Assembly: GCA_018676675.1 (NCBI GenBank)
Contig: JABHEG010000046.1
Span: 1 to 63,964, forward strand
Direction: 5' to 3'
Length of the DNA: 63,964 nt
From: Lentisphaerota bacterium
GTDB taxonomy: Bacteria; Verrucomicrobiota; Lentisphaeria; Oligosphaerales; JABHEG01
The position numbers were made by a program, and so were the translations under genes. Positions 17,101-27,207 of this stretch are shown here, piece after piece. The notes beneath the pieces are model-generated. The model was given only the letters and a program-made list of their open reading frames with translations. It did no database searches and was not told the origin of the DNA. Every line of letters starts with the position of its first letter. The stretch's first letter is position 1.

Positions 17101-18229
17101 GGCCTGCGAAAGTGAGGATCGTCGGTCCGAGATGCGCAGGCTCTATGCTCAGGTTGATGAGCACCACATCAACGCTGCGGAAGCAGCGAAATCCGCCGAG
17201 CCTACTCCCCGGGCAGTTGTTGAGGCGCCGCTTCCGAGCCCTGTTCCCGCTCTTGCGGCCTGGCCCTGGACTTCTGAGCAGGCACGGGCAAAGCAGACGC
17301 GTCCCGCTGAGACAATTGATCTGGGTGACGGCGCAGGGCTGGCCTTCGCCTACATTCCTCCGGGCGAGTTTGTCATGGGAGCCGCGAACGGGGCTTCGGA
17401 TGAGCGTCCGCTCCAGGCGGTCAGGATTGACAGAGGGTTCTGGCTTGCGACGACTGAAGTGACCAACGCCTTGTTTGCCCGGTTCGATCCCTCGCATGAC
17501 AGTCGCCGGGAGCACAAGCAAGGGTACCAGTTCGGTGTCAAGGGGTACCCGCTCAACGAACCAAGCCAGCCCGTGGTCCGGGTTTCGTGGGATCAGGCTC
17601 GGGCATTCTGCACCTGGTTGAAAGCAGAAACGGGGTTGTCAGCTGCGTTGCCTACCGAAGGGCAGTGGGAGTATGCGTGTCGAGCCGGCACGAGCACACC
17701 ACTGTGGTTTGGTAGTTCGGTTGCGGACTTCGCGGCTCGCGCGAATGTGGCTGACGCGAAGACCAGTGAGTTTGCCAGTAATCCCTATTCGCTGAATACC
17801 CCGATCAAGGAACCCCCGGAGTTCGACGACTGGCTGCCCAAAGCGTCGGCGTTCAATGATGGCGGCCTTGTGTCCACTGATGTGGGAAGTTACGAGGCTA
17901 ACTGCTGGGGATTGTTCGATGTGCATGGCAACGTGGCGGAGTGGACGCGTTCCCTGTACCGTCCGTACCCCTACTCGGATCGTGACGGGCGGAACAGCCT
18001 CACGAAATCCGGGAAACGCGTCGTTCGCGGGGGCTCATGGCGCGATCGCCCCAAGCGTTGCACGTCTTCCTACCGTCTTGCCTACCGGCCCTATCAGCAG
18101 GTGTTCAACGTTGGTTTCCGCGTCTGCATCGATGCGGATCTCGAGACGTTGGGCGGCGCTCCTCGTGAGACGAGCGTCGACGAAGCGGTCCCGTCAGCTC
18201 AGCTGGTGTCTTCACCAGTTGCCCGGTAG
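14147..18229 (+). CDS. Secreted discoidin / HzsA-like / FGE-like fusion with two CxxCH motifs
   Basis: This roughly 1360-residue exported protein starts at ATG 14147, with signal peptide MQSVWRCRQRLFLTVC and a hydrophobic core. An F5/8 type C (discoidin) domain spans about 45-165 (WWQVDLG, LGEVEVF). A long HzsA-related region follows (about 400-720; NGDILYSS, NGRVLYLRWEY, FYGRPIPGHPTQVVG). Two c-heme motifs, CVGCH (Cys816) and CVACH (Cys866), come next, and a C-terminal FGE-sulfatase domain spans about 1065-1328 (PPGEFVMGA, LPTEGQWEYACRAGT, DVHGNVAEW, VVRGGSWRD). The paired catalytic cysteines of true formylglycine-generating enzymes are not evident. Substrate and function are unknown; a periplasmic redox or adhesion role is inference. 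Confidence 0.85.
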   Translation: MQSVWRCRQRLFLTVCSAAFVFGHLCVAEARGPGSWPKAVQSARVTASGVAPAEDAAGVVDGKKTSSYEMHTGEDASPWWQVDLGSVQKLASTVVTARHCPERLKGFVVKLSDDGDEWRAAYTSKGETKGKKTFSIPLNGKQGRFLRIQVPTRTWMHLGEVEVFAEGAPKKNIALKRPADQSSVSGWSKRRIKIKKELGDWQTDVTVGRKIIRTLLANAGPQSAALKERLRELVASKARLDAAPWSELHREAVELAARWGPVRRQWKVVNLAALGRALDDLAASFPERYPHAATVHGLLDDYAGRTDEINKGLDQGDTDSWAAVEDIIDLQREILLGNPLLDFGMLLLVRRKAGNLGLPANWQSNCVLRKTGYDNDIAVLCPVSPEGRITSIYKPDDDTFVGDVDLHFDATRLMFSKPGAKTAWHVYEADIDPDTGALRSSPRRLTPDQGADVNQYDPCYLPNGDILYSSTAPMVAVPCVNGGTAVANLFRLDQTTGAARQLCFDQEHSWCPTVLNNGRVLYLRWEYADLPHSNSRILFHMNPDGTAQMEYYGSNSYWPNGIFYGRPIPGHPTQVVGIVTGHHGVRRMGELVLFDPARGRREADGVVQRIPGWGEAVEPVVKDRLVDGSWPRFLHPFPLGKADGRGSGKYFLVSMQADASSPWGIYLVDIFDNMLLLKEAPGYALLEPVPLRKQITPPAVPDRVDLSRRDAAVYLADIHRGPGLAGIPKGETKALRLFTYTYGYRGMGGLYGTVGLDGPWDVRRVLGTVPVERDGSAFFRVPANVPIAVQPLDAEGKALQLMRSWFTAMPGEVISCVGCHEIQNETPPPQRTVAARKPVVEVKDWHGAVRGFAFSREVQPVLDRHCVACHNGTTQANTKPVFSLRGDPLPKKWTSKMSGKAGAWGGKFSVGYVNLHRYVRHPGIESSMHLLSPMDFHADTNELVQILQKGHHGVVLTAAEWDRLVTWIDLNTPFHGDWSTIAGQKACESEDRRSEMRRLYAQVDEHHINAAEAAKSAEPTPRAVVEAPLPSPVPALAAWPWTSEQARAKQTRPAETIDLGDGAGLAFAYIPPGEFVMGAANGASDERPLQAVRIDRGFWLATTEVTNALFARFDPSHDSRREHKQGYQFGVKGYPLNEPSQPVVRVSWDQARAFCTWLKAETGLSAALPTEGQWEYACRAGTSTPLWFGSSVADFAARANVADAKTSEFASNPYSLNTPIKEPPEFDDWLPKASAFNDGGLVSTDVGSYEANCWGLFDVHGNVAEWTRSLYRPYPYSDRDGRNSLTKSGKRVVRGGSWRDRPKRCTSSYRLAYRPYQQVFNVGFRVCIDADLETLGGAPRETSVDEAVPSAQLVSSPVAR

Positions 18230-18373
18230 GTGCCCGCATCCGCGACCAACGGACACGGCATCCGAGGAACGATGATAGCGGGACTGTTCCGCTACGCCGC
18301 GGTTTGGGTGGATAGAGCGTTCTGCTGTTTGGTTCAGCGGCTCTGAGACGACCCTTGAGGAGGAGGAAATCCG

Positions 18374-21300
18374 GTGCGGATTTTGCTGTGCTTGTGCGTT
18401 TTTGTCGGCTCACTTCCCGTCCTATCTGCCATCTCTTCAGTTCATGGGCCGCTGCGTCGCGTCCGTCTCCACAGGCATCATGCTCGGCCGGCGCAGACCG
18501 CGCCCCGGATCGATGGTGAATTGTCAGACAAGGCCTGGGGGGAGGGTGCCTCTGTCGGAGAGTTTGTCGGCGTCGGAGGCAGGGCTGTTTCACAACCCAC
18601 GGAGACGTTCGTCTGTTACACCGCATCCCATCTCTACGTTGCCTTCCGCTGTTCGGAGGCGCGCATGGGCGGGGTCAGCGCCCGGGCTCAGGACCGGGAT
18701 GGCGATATCTGGTCGGACGACTGTGTAGAGGTCTTCATTGACACGAATCGTGATCGCAGAAGCTACTACCAGATAGAGGTGAACGCAGCCGGGGCCATCA
18801 CGGACAAGGCGTGCACCTGGAGTGACCGCCAGACCGTGAAAGATGCGCAGTGGGATTGCGTCGGTCTGGAGGTGGCTGTCGCTTCGGGAGACGACTACTG
18901 GGCCGCAGAAATGGCTATCCCCTTCACGGGACTGGGGGCGGACCTCTCCGGAAGCGCTGCGTGGGGATTCAATCTGACGAGAAATGAGACCCCCCACGCT
19001 GAGCTGTCTTCCTGGACCGCGGTGTCCACAACGTTCCATGCCCCTCGGGAGTTCGGTACGCTGAGTGCGATTTCCCGAGCAGCGGTGATTGAGCAGATCA
19101 GTGTCGGCTATGCGGGACGAGACACACGAGTGATGAGAGTCGGCGTGCGGAACGGCACAAGTGAACAACGGCTGCGCATCCGTCGGGAGCCCTCTGGGGG
19201 TACGGAGCAAGAGGCAGCCCTGGCTCCGCCGTTCTCCCTGCCGGCGCGAGGGGGACGGAAGTTCGAGTTCAGATACCGGCTTCCTAGGCAGGACGCGCAG
19301 GACACCAGAATCGTCCTCGAGGATGCCGAAACCGGTCGCGTTCTGGGGGAGTACGAGGACCACGTTCCGCGACAGTACTTCCCGATACGTGGTGATTTTG
19401 TTACCCCGCACACGCCATGGGCCAAACCGTTGGCGGGCGGTCCCCTGCGCGTTCTCTTCATTACCCCGTACTTCACCCAGCGGGATGTTGTTGAGTTGGC
19501 ACAGCGCATCAGTCTGGATACTCGTGCGGTGAGCTTCATCGCGAACCGGTGGTCACTGCCGAAACGGCCGACAGCTGAGGAATATCTCGAGCTTCTGCGC
19601 CGTGAGTTGGCGGGCGAGCTGGACGCGATCGTCATCGACCGCCCAATGGTGCAAGCATCGTCCAGGCATGGCTCGGAGCAGTTTGCCGGAGTCAGTCTAC
19701 CCGGCGATATCCTCACGACTGTGGCGCGCAAGAACGCTGCGGGGACGGGGTTGCTGCTGTTTACGCACGGGGATATCCCGCCGCAGTGGAACACGATCGG
19801 GCTGATGCCCTGCTCAAAGCCGTCTTCACGGGCCTGCAAGCTATCCATCCCCGTCCCTCACTACACGACAACGGGGGTCCCGATTGCTGCGTTTTCGCAT
19901 TTGCAGTTGCCCGTATACACGACGTCAAACTCCGTGCTCCTGCACGGCGGCCGGGATGCCTTCATGAGCTCAGCCGGGAGCGGCCGCGGGCGCATCCTTG
20001 TGTTGGGTCACACTCCGAATGGACTTGTCCCTGCGGTCAAGGAAGGGAGCGACTACAGCCATTGCGACGGGTACTTTGCTTTCCTAGCTCGCTGCCTGGT
20101 CTGGTTGTCTCACCGCGAAGGGGAGATCCGGCTCACGGAGTGGAGCGTGCGACCAGCCAGCGTCCAGCGACTGAGTTCCACCTCGATCACAGCTACCGTC
20201 GGCCTGACGACAGGAGGACCGGCCACGGCCCTCCAGCTTGGCGTACGAGTCAGGGCTGTCAGCGACGATATTCGAGTAGAACAGAGCGCTACGCTGACGC
20301 TTCCGGCGGAAGGCTCCGCAACCCACGCTTTCACGCTCCCCAGTCGTCTTCCGGCCGGCCGGTACTTTGCGGACCTGGTTGTCCGCTCCGACGCAGGCAT
20401 CGTCGAGTGGGGAACGGCCCGTTTTGACGTTCAGACTCCAGTGCGGATTGCGTCAGTGAAGCCAAATGACATGGTGTTGCCGGCCGGCCGTGCAATCAGT
20501 GGAACGATTGAGCTGCAAGGAGGGCGGAACCCGGCAACCGCTCTCTATTCCAGAGGGCTGCCTGAGCCCACAGCGGCTGGGCAGGCGGCATTCGTGGATG
20601 GGCACCAGGGGAGTGCACTGCTTCCGGGGACGGGGGCCTTGTTTTATCCTGCGGAGGGCAACCTGAGTGTGTCAACCGGGTCGGTTGAGATGTGGGTGGC
20701 CCTTGGCCCTGCTCAGTCTGGAGAGTCTGGCACTCTGACGAATTGGTGGTGGCGGACGCCGCACGCTCTGCGCGTTCTGCACTACCCTGACCGGGGGCAA
20801 GTGAGTTTCCAGGTCCGTCCGGATCCCGAAGGGAACACGGGGGCAGTGAGCGTTCCCGTTTCGGTAACTGACTGGGCGGTGGGGGAGTGGCATCACGCCG
20901 TGTGGACCTGGGACACTGTGGGTTTGAGGGTCTACATCGACGGGCGTCCGGTCGGCAAGTCCGAGGCTTCGTCCATGCCCACAGTCGTGCGTGGCCCTCT
21001 GCGCATTGGGCACTGTCCGAAATATGGTCCTACTACGGCCATGTTCGACGAGTTTGTGGTGTACGGACGTGCTCTGTCTCCTGGAGAGGTATCCGCCCGG
21101 GCTGTCTCGACATCGTCGGTCAGACCGGACGATGTGCTTCTCTACTTGCCGTTTGACGTCTCGGATGTTCCTCAAGCCGGACCGTGTCGCCTGTACGCCG
21201 CATTGCAGGACCGACGGGGACGTATCGTGAACGAGACCTGGGTTGATGTGGGGGCTGGGGAGGAACGGCGGATTCCGTTCCGTTTTCGCTATGACACTCC

Positions 21301-24300
21301 CGTCGCACGCAGTGCCCGGGTGATGGCTCGGCTGCTTGACGACGATGGTGTCGTCGATGAAGTACACTCACCATGGGTGGAACTGGTGGAGAGAGAGCTG
21401 GACGATTTTCTCTACTTCTGCTGGGACTGGGCTTACAGCCGCCGCCACCCGGACTACATGCGCGATGTTTTCTTTCGACGCATTTGGGAGCAGGGCATCG
21501 ATGGTACGGACGGGCGTGCGTCTCTGGACTTCAAACTGGTGGGTGGCGCACCATTCCCCGGAGCCAAGAGAAACAGCGTGTCCGGGCGGCCGTGGTATGA
21601 CGTGTTCAACGAGCTGAAGACCAACTACGCCCGCACGGGCGACTCACGGTATCTGGCCCGACAGCCATGTCTGAGCGATCCGGCAACCTGGGTGTCTTAC
21701 CGTGAACAGGTCGCCCGGAAGGTGCTGCCGTTACGCTCCCGCAAGCCGGTTGCCTACGGGTTGGGCGACGAGAACACAATCACGTTCGAGAGCTCGCCGC
21801 TGGATTTCTGCTTCTCCTCTCACTGTCTGCGGGAGTTCCGGGTCTGGCTGCAGGAGCAGTACGCGAGCCTGGACCAGCTCAACGGCACGTGGAAGACAGC
21901 TTTTGCTGGTTGGGATGACGTCGTGCCGATGACGACGGCCGAGGTCGCTGTGCACGAGAGCTTTGCTCCCTGGGCCGATCACCGAGCGTTCATGGAAACG
22001 GTTTTCGCTCGGGCCTACGAACGTGCTGCGGCTGCAATCCACGCCATCGATCCCGGGGCACGGCTGTCGACCTCCGGTACCCGACCGTCCTATCCCTACA
22101 GCGCCTGTGACTGGTGGCAGATTCTGCCTCACCTTGACCATCTGATGCCCTACCCAAGGCTCTATGATCAGGGCGAGGTGCAACGCTCGTTTGCCCGTTT
22201 GCCTACGATGACCTGTTCGGGATTCGGAGCCACCGGTGCCTTCCAGAAATACATGATCTGGTACTCCGCACTGCATGGCAGCTCAGCAGTGATCTTCTCC
22301 AAGGTGACGACCTGCATTTCAGCCGACCTGTCCGTCTATCCTGATCAGCGACTTCGCACTGCCGAGATGCGCGATTTGCAGGACGGCCTTGGTAAGGCCC
22401 TTATGTCTGCCCGGCGCCTGCACGATGGCGTAGCCGTTCACTACTCCCCGGCCTCGATCCGAGCGGAGTGGATTTCTTCCTTTGTGAGTGGGCGGCGTAC
22501 GGGGTACGAGAGTGCTCTGGCGCGCGATCGCCGTGGCTGGTTGCGTGCCCTCGAGGCACTTGGGCTGCAGTATGAGTTTGTCTCCGGCGACCAGATCGCC
22601 GGGGATGAGCTGATCCACAAGAAGTGGAAGGTGCTTGTCATGCCGCACTCCCAGGCTGTGTCGGACTCGGAGGCGGATGGCGTCGAGCGTTTCGTGAAGC
22701 AGGGCGGAACGCTGGTCGGTACGTACCGAACCGGGACACTCGACGCCCATTGCGCTGTCCGTGGGGCGGGGGCTCTCGATGATGTATTTGGGGTCTCCCG
22801 CCGGGATAGGGCTCCCAGCTATGATGATACGGACGTGTTGTACGCCACTGCGAAGCGGGAGCACGCAATCGACCAACTGACGTCGGGACCCGGTTTGGTG
22901 GTCGACTCGGCGGAGACAATTGCGTGGAAGGTGAGAAACGGTAACCGCGAGCCTGCGGCGTGTCGTGCTCGCTTTGGAGGAGGCACCGCCTACTATCTGA
23001 ACTTCCTCTATGACTTCCGAGCCAGCTACAAGGAACCAGGCGCACAAGTGCTGGATCCTGGGTTTCTCGCGCTTGTGCAGGAGGTCATGACTCAGGCGGG
23101 AGTGACCGCGGCAGCCCGCCTTCAGGTGGCTCCCGAGGCGAGTCAGGCCGAGGTCGTCCGCTACCGGCAGGACCAGGCAGAATATGTGTGTGTACTGCGC
23201 CAATGGCAGCTGCCGGATGGTGCTGCGGAACGGCTTGAGACGGACATCATGTTCGGACGCCATGCCTGGGTGTGCGATGTTCGCACCGGCAAGCGACTGG
23301 GGTTCGTGGGGCGAGCCCCGGTGCGACTCGCCCCGGGTGAGTGCCAGATCTACGGTCTACTCGACTACGACGTGCCGCACGTTCGCGTGAGCACGGTGGG
23401 CCCGAGGCAGGTCCTTGCGGGGGGATTGTTACGGGTTGCGCTGGAGGTCTGTGCGGCGGCGCCCGGGATAGAACGGCCGGTTGCTGCCCCTTCTTCCGGG
23501 AACTCCACGGCGTCACGTCACAGTCGCGTTCCGACTGGCGACCACGTGCTGCATCTTGAGCTTGTCGGGCCTGATGGCATTTCCAGACGACATTACTCCG
23601 CCAACCTGGTGGCGTTGGGCGGGCGGGTTGAGCGGGAACTGCGCTTTGCCTGCAATGATCCTGTTGGCATGTGGCAGATCAACGTACGCGACATTGCCAG
23701 TGGGGCGACGGCTCAGTTGTCCTTTGAGCTGATTGCGGGTGGGCCTTTCCGGCGTCTTGACGTAGGAATGACCTCGGCCTGGGATGTGACCGGAATCGTC
23801 GAGGAACTGCGCAACAACGGGGCCACAATCCCCTGGCGCGTCGAACAACTGGTTGACAAAGTGTGTCGTGAGATCAACCTGCAGCGAGTCCACGAGTCGG
23901 GCGAGCAACGCGGTGATGTTCAGGAGATCATTGAGCTTCTCGGTGAGCTTCCCGTTCCAGACGGTTGCCCGGAGGGCTATCCTGCCCGGAAGACGCTCGT
24001 GGGCGGCCTCTTTTCGGCGAATCCGGAATTGCCCGTTTTGAGGGCAACCGGGTACTTGCAGGACAGGATGCTTGGCGTTGGGCTCAAATCCTACCCCTAC
24101 GTGATTGACTGGGACGGGGATGGTCGCCGGGACTTGGTCATCGGTGATCACGATGGGCTGCTCTACCTGTATGTGAACGACGGCTCTGCGGACCGTCCCT
24201 CGTTTGGCCGGGCTACACGCATACCATCGGCCGGTAACGATGAAGACCTGGTTCTCCACTTCAATCCCAAGCTGGTTTTCGCCGATCTGACCGGGGACAA

Positions 24301-25888
24301 GAAGCTGGACCTTATTCTGGGCAGTCACGCCGGAAAGGTGTTGCTCCTGTCGAATGAGGCCACGGAGGAGACAGGCTTCGCCTTTGATGCAGACCAGCAC
24401 CACGAGATCACCACGAGGCAGGGCACGGTCAATATCGGGAACTATGGCTACCCCGAGCTGGTGGACTGGGACGGGGATGGCGAATTGGACTTGCTCGTTG
24501 GCGAAGAGGAGGGCAGGCTCTTCCTGCTTAAGGGAAGGGGGGGGAAGAGGGCGCCCCGGTTCCTGCGTGCTCGTCCCGTTGAGGGGATTTCGGGGTCCAT
24601 GTACCCGTGTCCGGAGGCGGTCGACTGGGACAACGACGGGCGGTTTGACATCCTTCTCGGCGACAGGGACGGCATGCTCCGACTCTTCATGAACAGTGGT
24701 GATGTCGGTCGGCCGGAGTTTACCGAGGGCCGGCCATTGCGGGACGCCGCCGGGGAACCACTGGATGTCGGACGTCTGAGCCACCCACACGTGACCGACT
24801 GGAATGGCGATGGCAGCAAGGACCTGATTGTTGGAAACGACGACGGTGACGTGCTCGTCTGGTGGAATACTGCAACCGATTCAGCTCCATCGTTCGGCCA
24901 GGTTGAGCGGCTGCGTGACGGCGGCGGAGAACTCGTCTGTGGGGTCCACCCGGTCGTCGATATTGTCGACTGGAATGGCGATGGCAAGCTTGACATTCTT
25001 GCGGGAGGAGAGACCGAACGGGTGAGACTCTATGTGAATACCGGAACTGCGCGGGAGCCTGGATTTGATTCATTCACGTTCCTGCCCGGGGTGACCTACA
25101 CCGCTGAGGCCCTGTGCTCTCCGGGGGGCGGCGAACAGCGACATTGGGCGAGTTCCGCGCTGGAATTCACCACCGAATACGTGGGTAACCTGGCGCCCGA
25201 AGCCGTGGACTGGGACGACGACGGCAACCTGGATCTCCTGCTTGGAGGCTACACGGGATTGGTCTATCTATACCTCCGCAAAGAAGGTGGCGAGCTCGGG
25301 AAGGGAGAGCCGTTGCGGACTGAGGACGGAGCGCTCCTTCACGTGGCTGGTTTCTCAACGCCACGGGCTGTGGACTGGAACGGGAATGGAGAGAACGATT
25401 TGGTCTGCGGGGACTTCCTGGGCCGTGTCCACGTGTTCCTCAATGTGGGGACGAATGCCAGCCCTCGGCTCAAACCGGGTGAACGGCTTCGAGTGGCAGG
25501 ACGGGAGTTTGCGTTCGGGCCGCGCGCGATGGTTGAGGTGGCCGACTGGAATGGTGATGGTAGGAAGGACGTCCTGTTGGGCAACCGGGCCGGGAAACTG
25601 GTGGCGCTGATCAACGACGGGAGTGCCTCCGAACCGCACTATGGTCACCTCGAACCCCTGCGTGACGACAGCGACGTCTGGCGGGAGTTGTATGGCGGGG
25701 CGTGGGCCTCCCCTCGGGCGGCCTCCATGCCCCTCTACAATCGCCGCGAGGGCGGTGTGGGCGTTCTGGACGTTGTCGCGACGGCTTGTCCGAGAGTGGT
25801 CGATTGGGATGGAGACGGTGACCTGGAACTGCTCATATCGCACCGCTTCGGGCGGATCTTTGTGTTCGAGCCGAATGGGATCGAGTGA
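18374..25888 (+). CDS. Giant secreted CBM9 / LamG / GH42-like / VCBS-repeat protein
   Basis: This 2504-residue exported protein has a GTG start behind a strong AGGAGGA site and a signal peptide (MRILLCLCVFVGSLPV). In order: a CBM9-like domain (about 40-235; APRIDGELSDKAW, DDCVEVFID); a flavodoxin/GATase-like segment (PLRVLFITPYF); a LamG domain (about 748-907); a GH42-like barrel (about 1007-1335) with YGLGDENTIT as the likely acid/base site; a trimerisation-like domain (about 1350-1465; GVERFVKQGGTLVG); and about ten C-terminal VCBS/FG-GAP repeats (1908-2492) with the DWDGDG calcium motif. It is probably a surface carbohydrate hydrolase or binding protein; the substrate is unknown. Confidence 0.85.
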   Translation: MRILLCLCVFVGSLPVLSAISSVHGPLRRVRLHRHHARPAQTAPRIDGELSDKAWGEGASVGEFVGVGGRAVSQPTETFVCYTASHLYVAFRCSEARMGGVSARAQDRDGDIWSDDCVEVFIDTNRDRRSYYQIEVNAAGAITDKACTWSDRQTVKDAQWDCVGLEVAVASGDDYWAAEMAIPFTGLGADLSGSAAWGFNLTRNETPHAELSSWTAVSTTFHAPREFGTLSAISRAAVIEQISVGYAGRDTRVMRVGVRNGTSEQRLRIRREPSGGTEQEAALAPPFSLPARGGRKFEFRYRLPRQDAQDTRIVLEDAETGRVLGEYEDHVPRQYFPIRGDFVTPHTPWAKPLAGGPLRVLFITPYFTQRDVVELAQRISLDTRAVSFIANRWSLPKRPTAEEYLELLRRELAGELDAIVIDRPMVQASSRHGSEQFAGVSLPGDILTTVARKNAAGTGLLLFTHGDIPPQWNTIGLMPCSKPSSRACKLSIPVPHYTTTGVPIAAFSHLQLPVYTTSNSVLLHGGRDAFMSSAGSGRGRILVLGHTPNGLVPAVKEGSDYSHCDGYFAFLARCLVWLSHREGEIRLTEWSVRPASVQRLSSTSITATVGLTTGGPATALQLGVRVRAVSDDIRVEQSATLTLPAEGSATHAFTLPSRLPAGRYFADLVVRSDAGIVEWGTARFDVQTPVRIASVKPNDMVLPAGRAISGTIELQGGRNPATALYSRGLPEPTAAGQAAFVDGHQGSALLPGTGALFYPAEGNLSVSTGSVEMWVALGPAQSGESGTLTNWWWRTPHALRVLHYPDRGQVSFQVRPDPEGNTGAVSVPVSVTDWAVGEWHHAVWTWDTVGLRVYIDGRPVGKSEASSMPTVVRGPLRIGHCPKYGPTTAMFDEFVVYGRALSPGEVSARAVSTSSVRPDDVLLYLPFDVSDVPQAGPCRLYAALQDRRGRIVNETWVDVGAGEERRIPFRFRYDTPVARSARVMARLLDDDGVVDEVHSPWVELVERELDDFLYFCWDWAYSRRHPDYMRDVFFRRIWEQGIDGTDGRASLDFKLVGGAPFPGAKRNSVSGRPWYDVFNELKTNYARTGDSRYLARQPCLSDPATWVSYREQVARKVLPLRSRKPVAYGLGDENTITFESSPLDFCFSSHCLREFRVWLQEQYASLDQLNGTWKTAFAGWDDVVPMTTAEVAVHESFAPWADHRAFMETVFARAYERAAAAIHAIDPGARLSTSGTRPSYPYSACDWWQILPHLDHLMPYPRLYDQGEVQRSFARLPTMTCSGFGATGAFQKYMIWYSALHGSSAVIFSKVTTCISADLSVYPDQRLRTAEMRDLQDGLGKALMSARRLHDGVAVHYSPASIRAEWISSFVSGRRTGYESALARDRRGWLRALEALGLQYEFVSGDQIAGDELIHKKWKVLVMPHSQAVSDSEADGVERFVKQGGTLVGTYRTGTLDAHCAVRGAGALDDVFGVSRRDRAPSYDDTDVLYATAKREHAIDQLTSGPGLVVDSAETIAWKVRNGNREPAACRARFGGGTAYYLNFLYDFRASYKEPGAQVLDPGFLALVQEVMTQAGVTAAARLQVAPEASQAEVVRYRQDQAEYVCVLRQWQLPDGAAERLETDIMFGRHAWVCDVRTGKRLGFVGRAPVRLAPGECQIYGLLDYDVPHVRVSTVGPRQVLAGGLLRVALEVCAAAPGIERPVAAPSSGNSTASRHSRVPTGDHVLHLELVGPDGISRRHYSANLVALGGRVERELRFACNDPVGMWQINVRDIASGATAQLSFELIAGGPFRRLDVGMTSAWDVTGIVEELRNNGATIPWRVEQLVDKVCREINLQRVHESGEQRGDVQEIIELLGELPVPDGCPEGYPARKTLVGGLFSANPELPVLRATGYLQDRMLGVGLKSYPYVIDWDGDGRRDLVIGDHDGLLYLYVNDGSADRPSFGRATRIPSAGNDEDLVLHFNPKLVFADLTGDKKLDLILGSHAGKVLLLSNEATEETGFAFDADQHHEITTRQGTVNIGNYGYPELVDWDGDGELDLLVGEEEGRLFLLKGRGGKRAPRFLRARPVEGISGSMYPCPEAVDWDNDGRFDILLGDRDGMLRLFMNSGDVGRPEFTEGRPLRDAAGEPLDVGRLSHPHVTDWNGDGSKDLIVGNDDGDVLVWWNTATDSAPSFGQVERLRDGGGELVCGVHPVVDIVDWNGDGKLDILAGGETERVRLYVNTGTAREPGFDSFTFLPGVTYTAEALCSPGGGEQRHWASSALEFTTEYVGNLAPEAVDWDDDGNLDLLLGGYTGLVYLYLRKEGGELGKGEPLRTEDGALLHVAGFSTPRAVDWNGNGENDLVCGDFLGRVHVFLNVGTNASPRLKPGERLRVAGREFAFGPRAMVEVADWNGDGRKDVLLGNRAGKLVALINDGSASEPHYGHLEPLRDDSDVWRELYGGAWASPRAASMPLYNRREGGVGVLDVVATACPRVVDWDGDGDLELLISHRFGRIFVFEPNGIE

Positions 25889-25914
25889 CTTTCTTGGGGG
25901 GACTGACCGGTTGG

Positions 25915-27207
25915 TTACCCATCCGTCTTCCGGCTCACGTCGTAACAGTGCAGCTTGTCATGGTAGCGGATGTAGAGACGCCCGCCGTAAACGACGGGGT
26001 GGGCCCACACGTCCTTCCTGCCCTTGACCACTTCCATCTTGCCGACCGTTTTGAGCTTCTGGCCGACCAACTCATGAAGCGAGATCGTGCCTTGAACAGT
26101 CAGGCAGTAGAAGCGCTCATCGGCGTACATCACTGATCCGCTTGGCATGTTGGCTTCTGTGTGCCGGATTTCACCTGTCGCCGCGTCCAGGCAGAGCCAC
26201 TCCTTGAATTTGCGTTTCCGGGAGCCGAGAACGACATCGCGGATGCAGACCACGTTTCCGCACTCCGTGTCGGTGAGATCCTGGGTCCAGACAACAGTCG
26301 GTGTTTCACCATCGATCTTGAGCCGGAAGACCTTGCCTTCGTCTCTGGTCGTGTTGCCGATGTAGATCGAGTCATCGCGGAAGACGGGAGACATGCCGAT
26401 GACACTGGGTAGGGCCTGCGGGTGCTTCCACAACATGGCGCCGGTTTTGACGTCGACGCCGAATACGTCCTTGTTGGTGCAGTTGATGAGCTGCCGGACG
26501 CCATTCACTTCCACGAGAATCGGCGAGGAGTACGTAGGCTTAGCGCCCGGGATTGCCGGGGTTGTCCAGAGGGCTTCTCCGGTTTTCTTGTCGAAAGCCG
26601 CCATCAGCCCTTTGGCTCCGACGGGGGTGGCAAACACGTTCCCGCCGTCAACCAGAACGGATTCGCTGATGCCCCAGGTGATGTTCTTGCCTTCGAACAG
26701 CTCCAGGATGTTGACGGCCCACAGCTCGACCCCATCGGCTGCCTTCAGGCAGGCCAGGCGCCCGTGGGCGTTCATCAGGTAGAGGTGTCCGTCGTCGTAG
26801 CAGGGCGTCGTTCGTCCGCCAGGGATGGACTTGGTCCAACGTTTGCCGTTCGACGTTCGCCACTTCTCCTTACCGGCGAGGTCCAGTGCGACCATGACGA
26901 GGTCTTCGCCCACGTCGCCACCGATGTACACGCTGTCCTCTACGATGATCGGTGAACCGAAGCCGCGCCCCAGCCCGGTCGCGGTCCAGAGCAGGGCCGG
27001 GCCTCCCTCGGGCCATTCCTGCAGCAATCCCACTTCGGATGAGATACCGTCACGCCGGCGACCGCGCCATTGTGGCCAGTCCGGTACTTCCGTTGATATT
27101 GCGCGTCCCTGATCGATGCCCGTTTCGGCCGAGAAAGCACGGCAGCTGAGCAGGAGTACCGCTGCGGAAGCGGCCATTCGGAGAGCAGATTTGGTGACGG
27201 TTGGCAT
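25915..27207 (-). CDS. Exported PQQ-type beta-propeller protein
   Basis: This 430-residue protein has a signal peptide (MPTVTKSALRMAASAAVLLL) and a propeller of PQQ-like blades. DWPQWRGRRRDG at the mature N-terminus is characteristic of a planctomycete-type PQQ-binding-like family. Repeated blade strands are visible (LVMVALDLAGKEKWRT, GVELWAVNI, TGEALWTTPA, TGAMLWKHPQA, GRLYIRYHDKLHCYD). It is not a recognisable quinoprotein dehydrogenase, as active-site residues are not apparent. It is convergent with the VCBS protein gene and divergent from the HEAT gene. Its role is unknown; periplasmic scaffolding is likely. Confidence 0.85.
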   Translation of the reverse strand: MPTVTKSALRMAASAAVLLLSCRAFSAETGIDQGRAISTEVPDWPQWRGRRRDGISSEVGLLQEWPEGGPALLWTATGLGRGFGSPIIVEDSVYIGGDVGEDLVMVALDLAGKEKWRTSNGKRWTKSIPGGRTTPCYDDGHLYLMNAHGRLACLKAADGVELWAVNILELFEGKNITWGISESVLVDGGNVFATPVGAKGLMAAFDKKTGEALWTTPAIPGAKPTYSSPILVEVNGVRQLINCTNKDVFGVDVKTGAMLWKHPQALPSVIGMSPVFRDDSIYIGNTTRDEGKVFRLKIDGETPTVVWTQDLTDTECGNVVCIRDVVLGSRKRKFKEWLCLDAATGEIRHTEANMPSGSVMYADERFYCLTVQGTISLHELVGQKLKTVGKMEVVKGRKDVWAHPVVYGGRLYIRYHDKLHCYDVSRKTDG

